From Paenibacillus periandrae (lineage in GTDB: Bacteria; Bacillota; Bacilli; Paenibacillales; NBRC-103111), in assembly GCF_022458865.1 (NCBI RefSeq), contig NZ_JAJNMU010000002.1, positions 248,001 through 312,000 on the forward strand: a DNA stretch of 64,000 nt, written 5' to 3'. The notes beneath the pieces were generated by a model. The model did not search any database. It was not told the origin of the DNA and saw nothing but the letters and a program-made list of their open reading frames with translations. Shown piece by piece: positions 49,855 to 58,766 of this stretch; position 1 is the first letter of the stretch, and every line of letters starts with the position of its first letter. The position numbers and the translations under genes are program-made.

Positions 49855-50172
49855 TCAAGCTCCTGCTGCAGAATTTGTAATATAATATATCCATGTGAAG
49901 ACTCCAATAACAAACAATAATGGGCACAAAACCATAATAGCTGCTAATTTCTCCTCTGTATACATGTTCCGGATCGAAGGAATAAGTAAAACAACCCATG
50001 GAATTATTCCAAGTGGCGGATAAATTACTAGCCAAGGAAGTAAAAGAAAAGGATGCCCAAGTAAAGTAGTAAATAGAAGGGTACCTATAACCCAAGTTAG
50101 TAAATAGATATATGCAATTGTCAAACGAACTCGTCTTTTTTTTCTTAATGGCTGATTATTGTTCAACTTCAT
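49855..50172 (-). CDS. Small membrane protein of unknown family, paralogue 1
   Basis: A 105-residue protein with three predicted membrane segments (about 17-36, 40-66, 78-98). Residues align end to end with the downstream gene: shared NQPxRKKRRxRL, a central LIPSxxxMxxEEK motif, and a hydrophobic C-terminus. The pair is a tandem duplication. GGGGGGATG precedes the start. Convergent with tatC; function unknown. Confidence 0.7.
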   Translation of the reverse strand: MKLNNNQPLRKKRRVRLTIAYIYLLTWVIGTLLFTTLLGHPFLLLPWLVIYPPLGIIPWVVLLIPSIRNMYTEEKLAAIMVLCPLLFVIGVFTWIYYITNSAAGA

Positions 50173-50492
50173 CCCCCCAAATGAACGAAAAAAACAGACA
50201 CTTAAACACTTCGTTCCACGCGACCGACAAGGCGAATTTTAACCCTACTGGAAAAACCATACCCGGAATATAAATAAGGTTATAACCTGATAACGATTTT
50301 GTATACAACGAACAGACTCCATTTTTCATATTATAAATTATATATGAAAAATTTGTAAAATAATAGAAACTTAAACCGATAAAATGTTGAAATTACCTAA
50401 AAAACAACAAAAAACCGCCAGCGGGAATTATCCATCTGACGGTTTGATACAATGACAGGCGGCACACAAATGCGCTTTCCTATGACTCTTCT
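50173..50492. other. Intergenic region downstream of secDF (320 bp)
   Basis: No gene seen. It contains the secDF terminator and an AT-rich stretch (50320-50400) that may hold the promoter for the two small membrane protein genes. Confidence 0.5.
50401..50445 (-). terminator. Intrinsic terminator of secDF
   Basis: AAACCGCCAG (50412-50421) pairs with CTGACGGTTT (50436-50445) with one mismatch; on the minus strand it is followed by TTTTGTTGTTTT. Confidence 0.8.
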
Positions 50493-52739
50493 TTATTTTT
50501 CATACGTATGCTCGTAGCTTTCAAATATCTCTTCAGGAGGCAATGGAGTTGGGGGCGGCGGCGGATTGTTCTTCAAATAAAGGGCACGCCTCTCCATACG
50601 CTGTATCGATTTGAATTTCAAGCTCAGCCATATCTGGCTGGCGATGTAAATCGAGGAATACATTCCGACAACCAAACCTACCGTCATAGCCAAGGAAAAC
50701 AAATTAATGGAATCACTGCCCCAAACCAACAAAGCAATTGAAGCAATCAGGACGGTTACAGCTGTATTAATGGAACGTACCAGCGTTTGATTGATGCTTA
50801 GATTCACAAGGCTTGTTAAATCCCCCCAGGTTTTGGCCCGGGCAAATCGGAGATTTTCACGTATCCGGTCAAAGATAACGACGGTGTCATTAATGGAGTA
50901 GCCCACAATCGTCAGAATCGCGGCAATAAATGGCAGATTGACCTCCAACTTTAGGATGGAAAATACGCTGATCACGAAAAAAACATCGTGCACCAGGGCG
51001 ATGATGGCTGCGACAGCAAAGCCCCATTCGAACCGTATGGTGACATACAGCATAATGCCAATGCTGGCAACAGCTACAGCGACGATAGCCTGAAAGGCCA
51101 ACTCCTTGGCGATGCCCGGGTCAACCGTGTTTTCCTCCTTACCGATGCCGTTTCCATATTCAACAGCAAAAGCTGACAGGATGCGGTCGGATTCACCAAT
51201 ATCCGCGTTCAGCACCCGATCAAACCGCACGGTCACCCGATCCTGCTGGCCTCCGCCTACAGTAACGACAGATGGATCAAATCCGGCTTTCCGAACGATT
51301 TCTTCCGCTTTATTTTTTTCAATTGGTTTCCCAAGAGCAATGTCTATGGTTGTACCCGCCTTAAAATCTACGCCGTAGTTTAAACCATGCACCAGCAAGC
51401 TGCCAATTCCAATGACAGTAACTAGAATGGAAATGAAGAAATATAGTTTTCTATGTTTAACAAAGTCAAAAGCCCTGTGCACAAGTGGCATCGGTTCATT
51501 CTTGTCAATGGCAACTACCTGTTTTCGCGAAACCCCAAAAAACAGCAGATTGTTGAAAATATCTGTTTTGGCCAACATTCTCAGCAGCCATTGAGAGAAG
51601 TAAACATTGGTCAGAATACTTAGTCCGATGCTAAGCACGAGTGTCAGCGCAAAGCCTTTAATCGCGCCTGTTCCGACATAAAATAAGACAACAGCGGCAA
51701 TTATCGTTGTAACATGTGAATCCATAATCGTACGGAAAGAATTCTTATAACCTTTGCGAAGTGCCGACAGTAAGCTGAGGCCCGTACGCATTTCATCCTT
51801 AAGTCGTTCATAGGTAATGACATTGGCATCTACAGCCATTCCAATACCGAGCACAAATGCGGCAATTCCCGGCAAGGTCAGCGTCGCTCCCAGCCAATTC
51901 ATGATCCCAAGCAGCAGCCATGAATACGTAATTAGCGTAAAGCTGGCAATAAATCCTGGGATACGGTACAGAACAAGCATAAATAACAAAATAATAATGG
52001 AGGCATAAGCCCCCGCCATTACAGTTTGCTCAAGTGAAAGCTGGCCCAATGAAGCTCCGACAGATTGTGCGTATTTTTCTGTAAGCTTTAGCGGAATCGC
52101 GCCGAGATTGATAGTATCCACAATTTCCTTGGCTTGGTCGTAAGTGTAATTACCAGTTAAGGTTGAAATCCCCTCGGTAAGAACGACTAGTATGACAGGC
52201 TCCACCAGAACCGTTTCATCCAGTTGAAACGTTATCTTTTGATGCAGCAGCCTGGTTGAAAGCTCTAACAGCTTCTGTTTATCCTTGACCTGAACACGTA
52301 TAAGTGGTTTTTGCAATTCCCCGTACACGATGCTCGACGCACCCTCCAGAAAGTCGCTGCCGTTTAATTCGATCGCACCGTCTGGGCCTCGGACAGTCAG
52401 TTGAGCTGGCTTTTTGAGAATTTCTCTGACCTTCTGCTCATCCGCTACCCCTGCCAGCCGAACCCGGATTCGATTGGATCCCTCCGTCCAAATTTCCGGT
52501 TCCGTAGTGCCTAAAGCATTAATGCGTTTTTCTAAACTTTTTGCCGTTTGCCTTAAGGAATCCAGCGTAACGGCTCCATTATCCTCAAAAGACGATGCTT
52601 CATATAACACTTCAAAGCCGCCCTTCAAATCGAGACCAAGCTTCACGTTGGAGAGTACGTTCGGGATGGTAAATCCTATAATACTTAAGGTAATGGTAAT
52701 AGTTAATAGAAAGGCAGCCATTCTTGTATAGTTAAGCAA
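50493..52739 (-). CDS. secDF: SecDF, fused Sec translocon accessory protein
   Basis: Uses the proton gradient to help complete protein export through SecYEG. The 748-residue protein fuses SecD and SecF, each with six membrane segments. SecD features: LGLDLKGGFEVLYEA (near 33), P1 head, and GIGMAVDANVITYERLKDE (near 300) with the essential Asp. SecF features: LNYGVDFKAGT and GYSINDTVVIFDRIREN. The start is taken as TTG at 52739 because GGGAGGAG lies six bases upstream; an ATG six codons later is the alternative. The C-terminal tail is Pro-rich (NNPPPPPTPLPPEE). Monocistronic, divergent from a glycosyltransferase gene. Confidence 0.95.
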   Translation of the reverse strand: MLNYTRMAAFLLTITITLSIIGFTIPNVLSNVKLGLDLKGGFEVLYEASSFEDNGAVTLDSLRQTAKSLEKRINALGTTEPEIWTEGSNRIRVRLAGVADEQKVREILKKPAQLTVRGPDGAIELNGSDFLEGASSIVYGELQKPLIRVQVKDKQKLLELSTRLLHQKITFQLDETVLVEPVILVVLTEGISTLTGNYTYDQAKEIVDTINLGAIPLKLTEKYAQSVGASLGQLSLEQTVMAGAYASIIILLFMLVLYRIPGFIASFTLITYSWLLLGIMNWLGATLTLPGIAAFVLGIGMAVDANVITYERLKDEMRTGLSLLSALRKGYKNSFRTIMDSHVTTIIAAVVLFYVGTGAIKGFALTLVLSIGLSILTNVYFSQWLLRMLAKTDIFNNLLFFGVSRKQVVAIDKNEPMPLVHRAFDFVKHRKLYFFISILVTVIGIGSLLVHGLNYGVDFKAGTTIDIALGKPIEKNKAEEIVRKAGFDPSVVTVGGGQQDRVTVRFDRVLNADIGESDRILSAFAVEYGNGIGKEENTVDPGIAKELAFQAIVAVAVASIGIMLYVTIRFEWGFAVAAIIALVHDVFFVISVFSILKLEVNLPFIAAILTIVGYSINDTVVIFDRIRENLRFARAKTWGDLTSLVNLSINQTLVRSINTAVTVLIASIALLVWGSDSINLFSLAMTVGLVVGMYSSIYIASQIWLSLKFKSIQRMERRALYLKNNPPPPPTPLPPEEIFESYEHTYEK

Positions 52740-52907
52740 ACAAAGTCTCCTCCCGACAAATACTCCCGCGTACTTGCAGGAATATGGACTCGTCTTCACG
52801 AAAATATGACATATACTGCGATGATAAAGATGATATCTCCAGTCGTCAAGCTATATGAACATCATGCACTGCAGTGCTCAATTTGACTAACACATAGGAG
52901 ACAAGTT

Positions 52908-54995
52908 ATGACGACAATCAGCATTGTTCTACTTTCCCAGCATATTCAGCTTTTTAAGCAATGCCTAGCCAGTATACAGCTCCATACAGCAGAATCTTAT
53001 GAGTTGATCGTCATTAATGATGGAGGCGCACCGGAAATTAGCGAATGGCTGGAGCAGCACGCCCCGGATGCGATCTTGCTGTCCCCTGCACAACGGCTTG
53101 GCGTTGCAGCCGGCTACAATCTTGGGGCCTCTCATTCGCGAGGCGAAAGCATCGTCTTCATTCGGGATCATGTTACAGTTACTAAGCATTGGCTTGAAGC
53201 CCTTACTGATTGCATGCAAGCCAATCCCAAGGCTGCCATGGTAGGACCGCTTAGCAATAACGTCAGCGGCTTGCAAAATGCTCCTATCCCCAGCTGCGAG
53301 ACCTTATCGAAGGATACTGCTTCAGCACAAGATCTATTATCCTTTGGCTACAGCTCGGCACGCCGAGCTACTCGACTGCTTAGTTTTCTTCTGCTGATGC
53401 GCAGGGATATCTTCGACAGCTTGGGCGGCTTCGATGAGCAGTTTGCTCTGGAAGCCTACGAGGACGATGACCTGTGCTACCGTGCCCTTCAAGCAGGCTA
53501 CACCCTGCATATTGCCTGTGATTGCTTCGTCCATTATACCTATCCGCCTCAGCTGTTCCCTGATGATCCCGACTGGTATCAGCGGCAGATCACAATGAAC
53601 CGATTGAAGGCATTAAATAAATGGGGATTTGATTTGGCTGAAGCACAGCATGCCATAAAAACGCCAAGCTTGCTTATGTTTGAATATATGGTGGAGTCAG
53701 GTGAAAATCTCACTCTACGCGATCTCTACCGTTTTGCCAATGAATTGGCCGATGAGTGGCAATGGGAACGGGCTGCTGAATACTATGAGCGTTTCCTGGG
53801 ACATGAAGAAGGCGACATTGAGAATCGTATTGCCATTTACGGACGTTTGGCCGATTGCTACTCCCATCTGAACCGGATGCATGATGCGAAAAGCAAAGTT
53901 TTGCAGACGTTTTCTTACGCGCTGCCGCGCGCTGAAAACTGCTGCCGACTTGGTATGCTTTATATGAAAGAACATGACTTTACAAGCGCTGCCTGGTGGT
54001 ACAAGATGGCTACTGAGCAGACTAAGCCCGTGGACCCTAAAGCTATTGTAAGGCAGGAATGCTGGGACTGGCTACCCTACTTGCAGTTATGCGCTTGTTA
54101 TATTCGACTTGGCCAGTACCAGCTAGCATACCGATACAATGAAATTGCAGCTGCTTTTATACCAAATCACCACAGGATACGGGCAAACCGAGCGTATTTG
54201 GCCAGTCACTTGGAGCCAGCCTCTTCAAATACGAATACACTTACACTGGCACAGACTGTCGCCGGGCAACAAATTCCTAACCAATCACCAGTTACGCAGA
54301 AAACCAGGATAACGTTGTCAATGATAGTAAAAAACGAAAGCGGACGTTATTTAAAACAGGCACTGGAGCGGCATCGCCTGTATATCGACGATGCGGTTAT
54401 TATTGATGACGGGAGCACGGACGATACCATAGACATTTGCTTGCAGACTCTGGCTGGGATACCCGTTAAATTAATCAAAAATGAAGCATCGAAGTTCAGC
54501 AACGAAATAACGCTGCGCAAGCAGCAATGGGAAGAAACATTAAGCGTCAATCCGCAATGGATTCTTAATCTTGATGCCGACGAATGGTTCGAGGATCGAT
54601 TCACCACAGAGATACGCCAGCTTCTCGATCAATCGCACACCCATGTTATCAGCTTCCGTTTGTATGATTTTTGGACGAATTCGGCCTACAGGGAGGATCA
54701 CAACTGGCAAGCGCATCTATTTTACCGACCGTTCCTGCTCCGCTACAATCCCGATTTCCCCTATGTGTGGAAGGAAACACCACAGCATTGCGGGAGATTT
54801 CCGGAAAATATTTTCCAGCAGCCCAATGAACTTTCCAATTTGCGGCTGAAGCATTTTGGCTGGGCAAATGTTGCAGATCGTTGGCAAAAATTCAATCGAT
54901 ATATGCTGCTCGATCCGGATGCAGTTTACGGATTGAAGGAGCAATATCTATCTATCATCGATAGCAATCCGCATTTGATTGAATGGGTAGATTGA
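52908..54995 (+). CDS. Two-domain GT2 glycosyltransferase with TPR segment
   Basis: A 695-residue cytosolic protein. Domain 1 (1-230) is a GT2 fold: ISIVLLSQHIQLFKQCLASI, VINDGG, GVAAGYNLGA and a late acidic motif GGFDEQFALEAYEDDDLCYR. A TPR-like helical region (260-440) follows, containing ANELADEWQWERAAEYYERFL and LPYLQLCACYIRLGQYQLAYRYNEIAA. Domain 2 (465-695) is a second GT2 fold with MIVKNESGRYLKQALE, IDDGSTDDT and LNLDADEWF. AGGAGA lies six bases upstream. It shares domain 1 and the TPR signature with the gene at 61485-63314. Likely glycosylates surface components; acceptor unknown. Confidence 0.87.
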   Translation: MTTISIVLLSQHIQLFKQCLASIQLHTAESYELIVINDGGAPEISEWLEQHAPDAILLSPAQRLGVAAGYNLGASHSRGESIVFIRDHVTVTKHWLEALTDCMQANPKAAMVGPLSNNVSGLQNAPIPSCETLSKDTASAQDLLSFGYSSARRATRLLSFLLLMRRDIFDSLGGFDEQFALEAYEDDDLCYRALQAGYTLHIACDCFVHYTYPPQLFPDDPDWYQRQITMNRLKALNKWGFDLAEAQHAIKTPSLLMFEYMVESGENLTLRDLYRFANELADEWQWERAAEYYERFLGHEEGDIENRIAIYGRLADCYSHLNRMHDAKSKVLQTFSYALPRAENCCRLGMLYMKEHDFTSAAWWYKMATEQTKPVDPKAIVRQECWDWLPYLQLCACYIRLGQYQLAYRYNEIAAAFIPNHHRIRANRAYLASHLEPASSNTNTLTLAQTVAGQQIPNQSPVTQKTRITLSMIVKNESGRYLKQALERHRLYIDDAVIIDDGSTDDTIDICLQTLAGIPVKLIKNEASKFSNEITLRKQQWEETLSVNPQWILNLDADEWFEDRFTTEIRQLLDQSHTHVISFRLYDFWTNSAYREDHNWQAHLFYRPFLLRYNPDFPYVWKETPQHCGRFPENIFQQPNELSNLRLKHFGWANVADRWQKFNRYMLLDPDAVYGLKEQYLSIIDSNPHLIEWVD

Positions 54996-55005
54996 GAAGC
55001 CAAGA

Positions 55006-55048
55006 GGAGCCATCTACAGATATTTGGATAAGAGCTGCTGATGGCTCC
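55006..55048. other. Hairpin between convergent glycosyltransferase and methyltransferase genes
   Basis: GGAGCCATC (55006-55014) pairs with GATGGCTCC (55040-55048) across a 25-base loop. There is no strong T-run, so it is only a possible terminator. Confidence 0.4.
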
Positions 55049-55070
55049 AGATTGCTTTGTCAAGCTATCT

Positions 55071-55733
55071 TTAAACCATTTTACATAGCAGTAGTCGGAT
55101 ACATTTCAACTCCGGTCCCCACATTGTCGTCGAAATGGCATTGTCAGGTACCGAGAAATCATAGTCTCCATAGAACTTCAGATTGGCTTTCTTCATCAGC
55201 TCCATCAGACTATCCATATGTACATTGGGGTAATCCACAGTGAGCACAATTAACCCGTCATCCTTAAGCACCCTTGAAAATTCCAATAAAGCTTTTAATT
55301 GCACAAGCTCGTCCACATGTTCCAGCACAGATATGCAGTACACTTTGTCAAACTTATTGTCGGCATAGGGCATCCGGGTCATATCGCATAATGCCAGTTG
55401 AACATTATCGAATAAGGAATCATCGAATTCCGTGTAAACCTTCTCGCCAATCGAATCTTTAATATCTTGAATAATTCCATTTTTTGAAACGATTCGCGGG
55501 TCGCTATCGCAGGCATAAACCTCCTTGGCTATTGTACCGAGATAAAATTTAAAAGGATGGCAAACACCGCACGCAACATCAAGGACAACGTCCGAGCTTG
55601 TCGCGAACCTGCCCGCCCAAACATATTCATAATGCCGACTCCACCATGCTTCAGGCAAATCGTAGACAATATGTGTTTCCTTAGCATCCTCATACGTAAT
55701 AAATCTGGAAGTGTAGTCAACAGCATTGATCAA
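55071..55733 (-). CDS. Class I SAM-dependent methyltransferase
   Basis: A 220-residue methyltransferase with motif I VVLDVACGVCHPFKFYLG (about 49-66), acidic loop VYACDSDPR, motif DKVYCISVLEHVDE and LKDDGLIVLTVDYPN. Its position between glycosyltransferase genes suggests sugar or lipid O-methylation of a surface glycan. The Cys-Gly in motif I (CGVC instead of GxGxG) is common in glycan-associated methyltransferases. Acceptor unknown. Confidence 0.82.
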   Translation of the reverse strand: MINAVDYTSRFITYEDAKETHIVYDLPEAWWSRHYEYVWAGRFATSSDVVLDVACGVCHPFKFYLGTIAKEVYACDSDPRIVSKNGIIQDIKDSIGEKVYTEFDDSLFDNVQLALCDMTRMPYADNKFDKVYCISVLEHVDELVQLKALLEFSRVLKDDGLIVLTVDYPNVHMDSLMELMKKANLKFYGDYDFSVPDNAISTTMWGPELKCIRLLLCKMV

Positions 55734-55807
55734 AGTTTTTCCCCATTTCTCTTATTTAAATATGGTTATAGCCACTGTGACTTCTGCTCATGCATAAATC
55801 CCGTTGC

Positions 55808-57166
55808 TTACGACTGATTAAGGACCCCAGTCAAATATTGCTTATTCAGCAACATGCTGGGATGATGGGGATCATACGACAAACCAATCTCATTATGCTC
55901 CATTGCGCGTAAATGTTGGCCAAGACGGTCATAGCAAACGCAAAGCTGCAAATGCGGCTGCCATGTCCAAGCGCTCGGATCGGGGGATGCACTCAGGTCG
56001 GCTGGCCTTGCCAATTTGATCGCTTGCTTATATAAAAGAATGGCTTCCTCCCATTGCTCCAAATTCATAATCATGAATGCCAGCTTGCAGTATATTTCGG
56101 CAGAAGGAATCCGGTTTACATAAGTTTCCAAAATATTTTTCGACTGTATCGGCTTTCCCAATAAATTGTAGCAGTCTGCTGCATACACAATAGCCTCCAC
56201 ACGCTGCTCTTGCTCGCCCTCGCCAGTTTCTAAAAAGCCCAAATAATACTCAAGAGCTGCTTCCTCATAAAGATAATTACGCATGCATGCAGCATTGTGA
56301 AACAACTGCTCAGCGTTTAGTTCCTTTATTGAACCAGCAAAAAGCGATGAGTGGTCCGGTTTCAGACAAAGCTGCTTATAGGCCGCTACACCTGCTAAAT
56401 CGGATTCACGATAAATATGATAAGCAGGATATGTTGTTTCCACGAACATCCCAAGACCCAATGCATCCGCACGAATACAGAAATGCCGATCCTCACCCCA
56501 AAAGGAAATACTTTTAATTTCCGCAAAGCTTACCCCTGCCTGAAGTGCTTGTTTACTTATCCATGTACAAGCACCAAGCCCCCCAACCTCATACAAGCCT
56601 GGCACCCGCAATTGGGCAAAAAAACGCTTCATCCGCAGGAATTGCTCCTGTCCCTCCACCTCTTCTCTGCGATCCCTGCGGTATTGCGTATATTCATCCT
56701 GTAACCAAACCTGTGGCATTTCAAGCGTATCTGGCTGCCAGCTCGTCCAGAAAATGCAGGAAACAATCGGTTTATCGGCTTGAATCAGTTGCTCCAAGGT
56801 TTGCGGATGCAGAACGAGATCGGAATCGACTAGAAATAAACCATCATATTCGGCATTACGTGCTCGTTCTATAATGTCATCCTTCATAGCAGCGACTTTC
56901 CAAATCTGGCTTTCTTTCCAGTAGTGTGTGAACTCGTTGCGTTGGTATTCCTCATTGGTTTGTATAGCAGGCCGTATTATAACGCCCCTTCCTGTCGTCT
57001 CGCAAAAATCGCTAAGCATCTGGGATGACAGTGTTTCTACATTATCATCAACAAATATATAATCAACCATAGTTGAGCTTTGAGTCAATTCCGTTAGCGA
57101 TAACAGAAATTGCTCTAAAATAGCAGGAGTCTGCCTAATAGGACTGCCCATTAGAACTCTTTTCAC
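55808..57166 (-). CDS. Glycosyltransferase-like protein with TPR tail
   Basis: About 452 residues. The N-terminal half is a GT-A-type domain (GSPIRQTPAILEQFLLSL, VDYIFVDDNVE, YDGLFLVDSDLVL giving the DxD-type motif, and ISFWGEDRHFCIRADALG). The C-terminal half (about 290-452) is TPR-like and ends with WQPHLQLCVCYDRLGQHLRAMEHNEIGL, the same tail as the other glycosyltransferases here. The start is a GTG at 57166 (or TTG at 57169), nine or six bases after GGAGG; a much earlier in-frame start lacks a site and overlaps the RCC1 terminator. Possibly acts on the RCC1 or collagen-like surface proteins encoded upstream. Confidence 0.82.
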   Translation of the reverse strand: MKRVLMGSPIRQTPAILEQFLLSLTELTQSSTMVDYIFVDDNVETLSSQMLSDFCETTGRGVIIRPAIQTNEEYQRNEFTHYWKESQIWKVAAMKDDIIERARNAEYDGLFLVDSDLVLHPQTLEQLIQADKPIVSCIFWTSWQPDTLEMPQVWLQDEYTQYRRDRREEVEGQEQFLRMKRFFAQLRVPGLYEVGGLGACTWISKQALQAGVSFAEIKSISFWGEDRHFCIRADALGLGMFVETTYPAYHIYRESDLAGVAAYKQLCLKPDHSSLFAGSIKELNAEQLFHNAACMRNYLYEEAALEYYLGFLETGEGEQEQRVEAIVYAADCYNLLGKPIQSKNILETYVNRIPSAEIYCKLAFMIMNLEQWEEAILLYKQAIKLARPADLSASPDPSAWTWQPHLQLCVCYDRLGQHLRAMEHNEIGLSYDPHHPSMLLNKQYLTGVLNQS

Positions 57167-57242
57167 CAAGCGACGCCTCCTCCCCAGATCTCTGGTATTT
57201 TCCAAGCTTGATGGTTTTCTTACTGTGTTCCTTACAAAGTCT

Positions 57243-57282
57243 AAAAGAAATAGCCGCAAGCTGCCTGGAAGCAGCTTGCGGC
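57243..57282 (-). terminator. Intrinsic terminator of the RCC1 gene
   Basis: GCCGCAAGCTGC (57253-57264) pairs perfectly with GCAGCTTGCGGC (57271-57282); on the minus strand TATTTCTTTTAG follows. Confidence 0.85.
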
Positions 57283-57310
57283 CATTCCATGTTGCCACAG
57301 CGGCCAATTA

Positions 57311-58711
57311 TTATTGTGAATCGGAATTAGCGCTTAAGCCTGGTATAGCAGCTGGCTTGGATTGAGGCTGCTTCGACCCGGTACCCAATTGCCCGAATAC
57401 ATTGGAGCCCCATGCAAAATAAGTATGATTAGTTCCCAGTATACCGGTCGTGTAGAACCCTGCCGAGATACGACTGGCCCGAATACCCCCATATACCGTT
57501 ACGGGACTATTCTCGTGCTCAAACGCACCATTGCCTAATTGCCCGTACTGATTAGCACCCCAGGCCAGGACACTGCCGTTTTTATCTAAGGCTACACTAT
57601 GCAAAGCTCCGGCAGAAATAGCTGTAACATCCTTAAGCTCTTTAACCTGCACAGGGTTCTTTCTCAGTGTATTGGTTTGATCTCCCAACTGGCCATAATC
57701 ATTATTCCCCCAGGCTAATACTCGGCCACCCTCAGTAAGCACCAAGGAATGCTGATAACCGGCGGATATAGCTTTTACATCGAATAACCCTTCAACCTGT
57801 AATGGCTTGGTACGGTTAACCAATGTCCCGTCGCCCAACTGACCCTGAGCATTGGCTCCCCACGACCATACGATTCCATCCCCGGCCAGAGCCAGATTAT
57901 GAGATCCTCCCGTTGATAAGCTCTTAATGCCTTGAAGTCCGGGCACCTTAGCCGGAGTAACTCTCTTCTTGTTCGTACCATCTCCAAGCTCACCGAATGT
58001 ATTTGAGCCCCAGCTCCAGACTGTCCCGTCGTCCTTTAATGCCAGGCTGTGCGTCGCACCGGCAGCTACGGCTACAATCCCGCTTAAGCCAGCTACCTGT
58101 ACAGGCTGTTGACGCGCTGTTGTAGTTCCATCCCCCAATTGCCCCATACGGTTATCTCCCCAAGCCCATACAGTCCCATCGTCCTGTAGCGCGATAACGT
58201 GGCTTAAAGCGGCAACGGCCACGACACGGCCCAAGCCGGGCACACGTTGTGGAGTCATATTCGACTTGCCATCGACAGCTTTCCCATCAGGGCTGCCCCA
58301 TTGCCATAAGACTCCATTATCATCTAATGCCAGGCTTCGGGAAAATCCAACACTGATTTGAGGCGATACTGCCAATTTAACAACAGGTAGTATTTCGGAA
58401 TATACGGAATAGGTGACTCCGGTAACTCCCTGGCCCGTAACCGGGATATTGGGCTTGATTTCAGGCATTACTCCCGTCTGGCCGTACACAACGCCAGTAA
58501 TTGTAGTTTTATATACAGGGGTATCATAAACAGCATTGCTGACAGTTACCCCTGCTGCTGCAGCTATTTCAGTTGGTCCTTGACCAGGAACCGGAATGCC
58601 TGCCACTTGACTGGATGCACCATATGCATCAGCGTTGACAGCGAACACAAGCAAGCAAGCAACCAACGCCCATCTCTTAGTGGCGGCTCGTTTTATTAAC
58701 AATGACATCAT
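57311..58711 (-). CDS. Secreted RCC1-repeat (seven-bladed propeller) protein
   Basis: A 466-residue protein with signal peptide (KRWALVACLLVFAVNADAYGAS), an unusual 80-residue Val/Thr/Pro/Gly-rich linker (45-120), and seven RCC1 repeats from about 120 on, most with the pattern VWxWGxNxxGQLGDGT (for example VWAWGDNRMGQLGDGT and VWSWGANAQGQLGDGT). The first and last repeats are degenerate. RCC1 propellers in bacteria are usually extracellular binding modules. It follows the SLH/collagen-like gene by 55 bp and is probably co-transcribed, suggesting a shared surface location. The exact start is uncertain: ATG at 58711 or 58708, or TTG at 58702, the last being best spaced from AGGAG. Confidence 0.87.
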   Translation of the reverse strand: MMSLLIKRAATKRWALVACLLVFAVNADAYGASSQVAGIPVPGQGPTEIAAAAGVTVSNAVYDTPVYKTTITGVVYGQTGVMPEIKPNIPVTGQGVTGVTYSVYSEILPVVKLAVSPQISVGFSRSLALDDNGVLWQWGSPDGKAVDGKSNMTPQRVPGLGRVVAVAALSHVIALQDDGTVWAWGDNRMGQLGDGTTTARQQPVQVAGLSGIVAVAAGATHSLALKDDGTVWSWGSNTFGELGDGTNKKRVTPAKVPGLQGIKSLSTGGSHNLALAGDGIVWSWGANAQGQLGDGTLVNRTKPLQVEGLFDVKAISAGYQHSLVLTEGGRVLAWGNNDYGQLGDQTNTLRKNPVQVKELKDVTAISAGALHSVALDKNGSVLAWGANQYGQLGNGAFEHENSPVTVYGGIRASRISAGFYTTGILGTNHTYFAWGSNVFGQLGTGSKQPQSKPAAIPGLSANSDSQ

Positions 58712-58766
58712 CTCCTATGCTGACAGTATGACTTGCTTCAATAAAGAACAAATGCCTTTGCATAGG

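Noticed and set aside
55557..55817. 86-codon plus-strand frame opposite the methyltransferase gene
   Set aside because: Antisense to motif I of a clear SAM methyltransferase; no start context.
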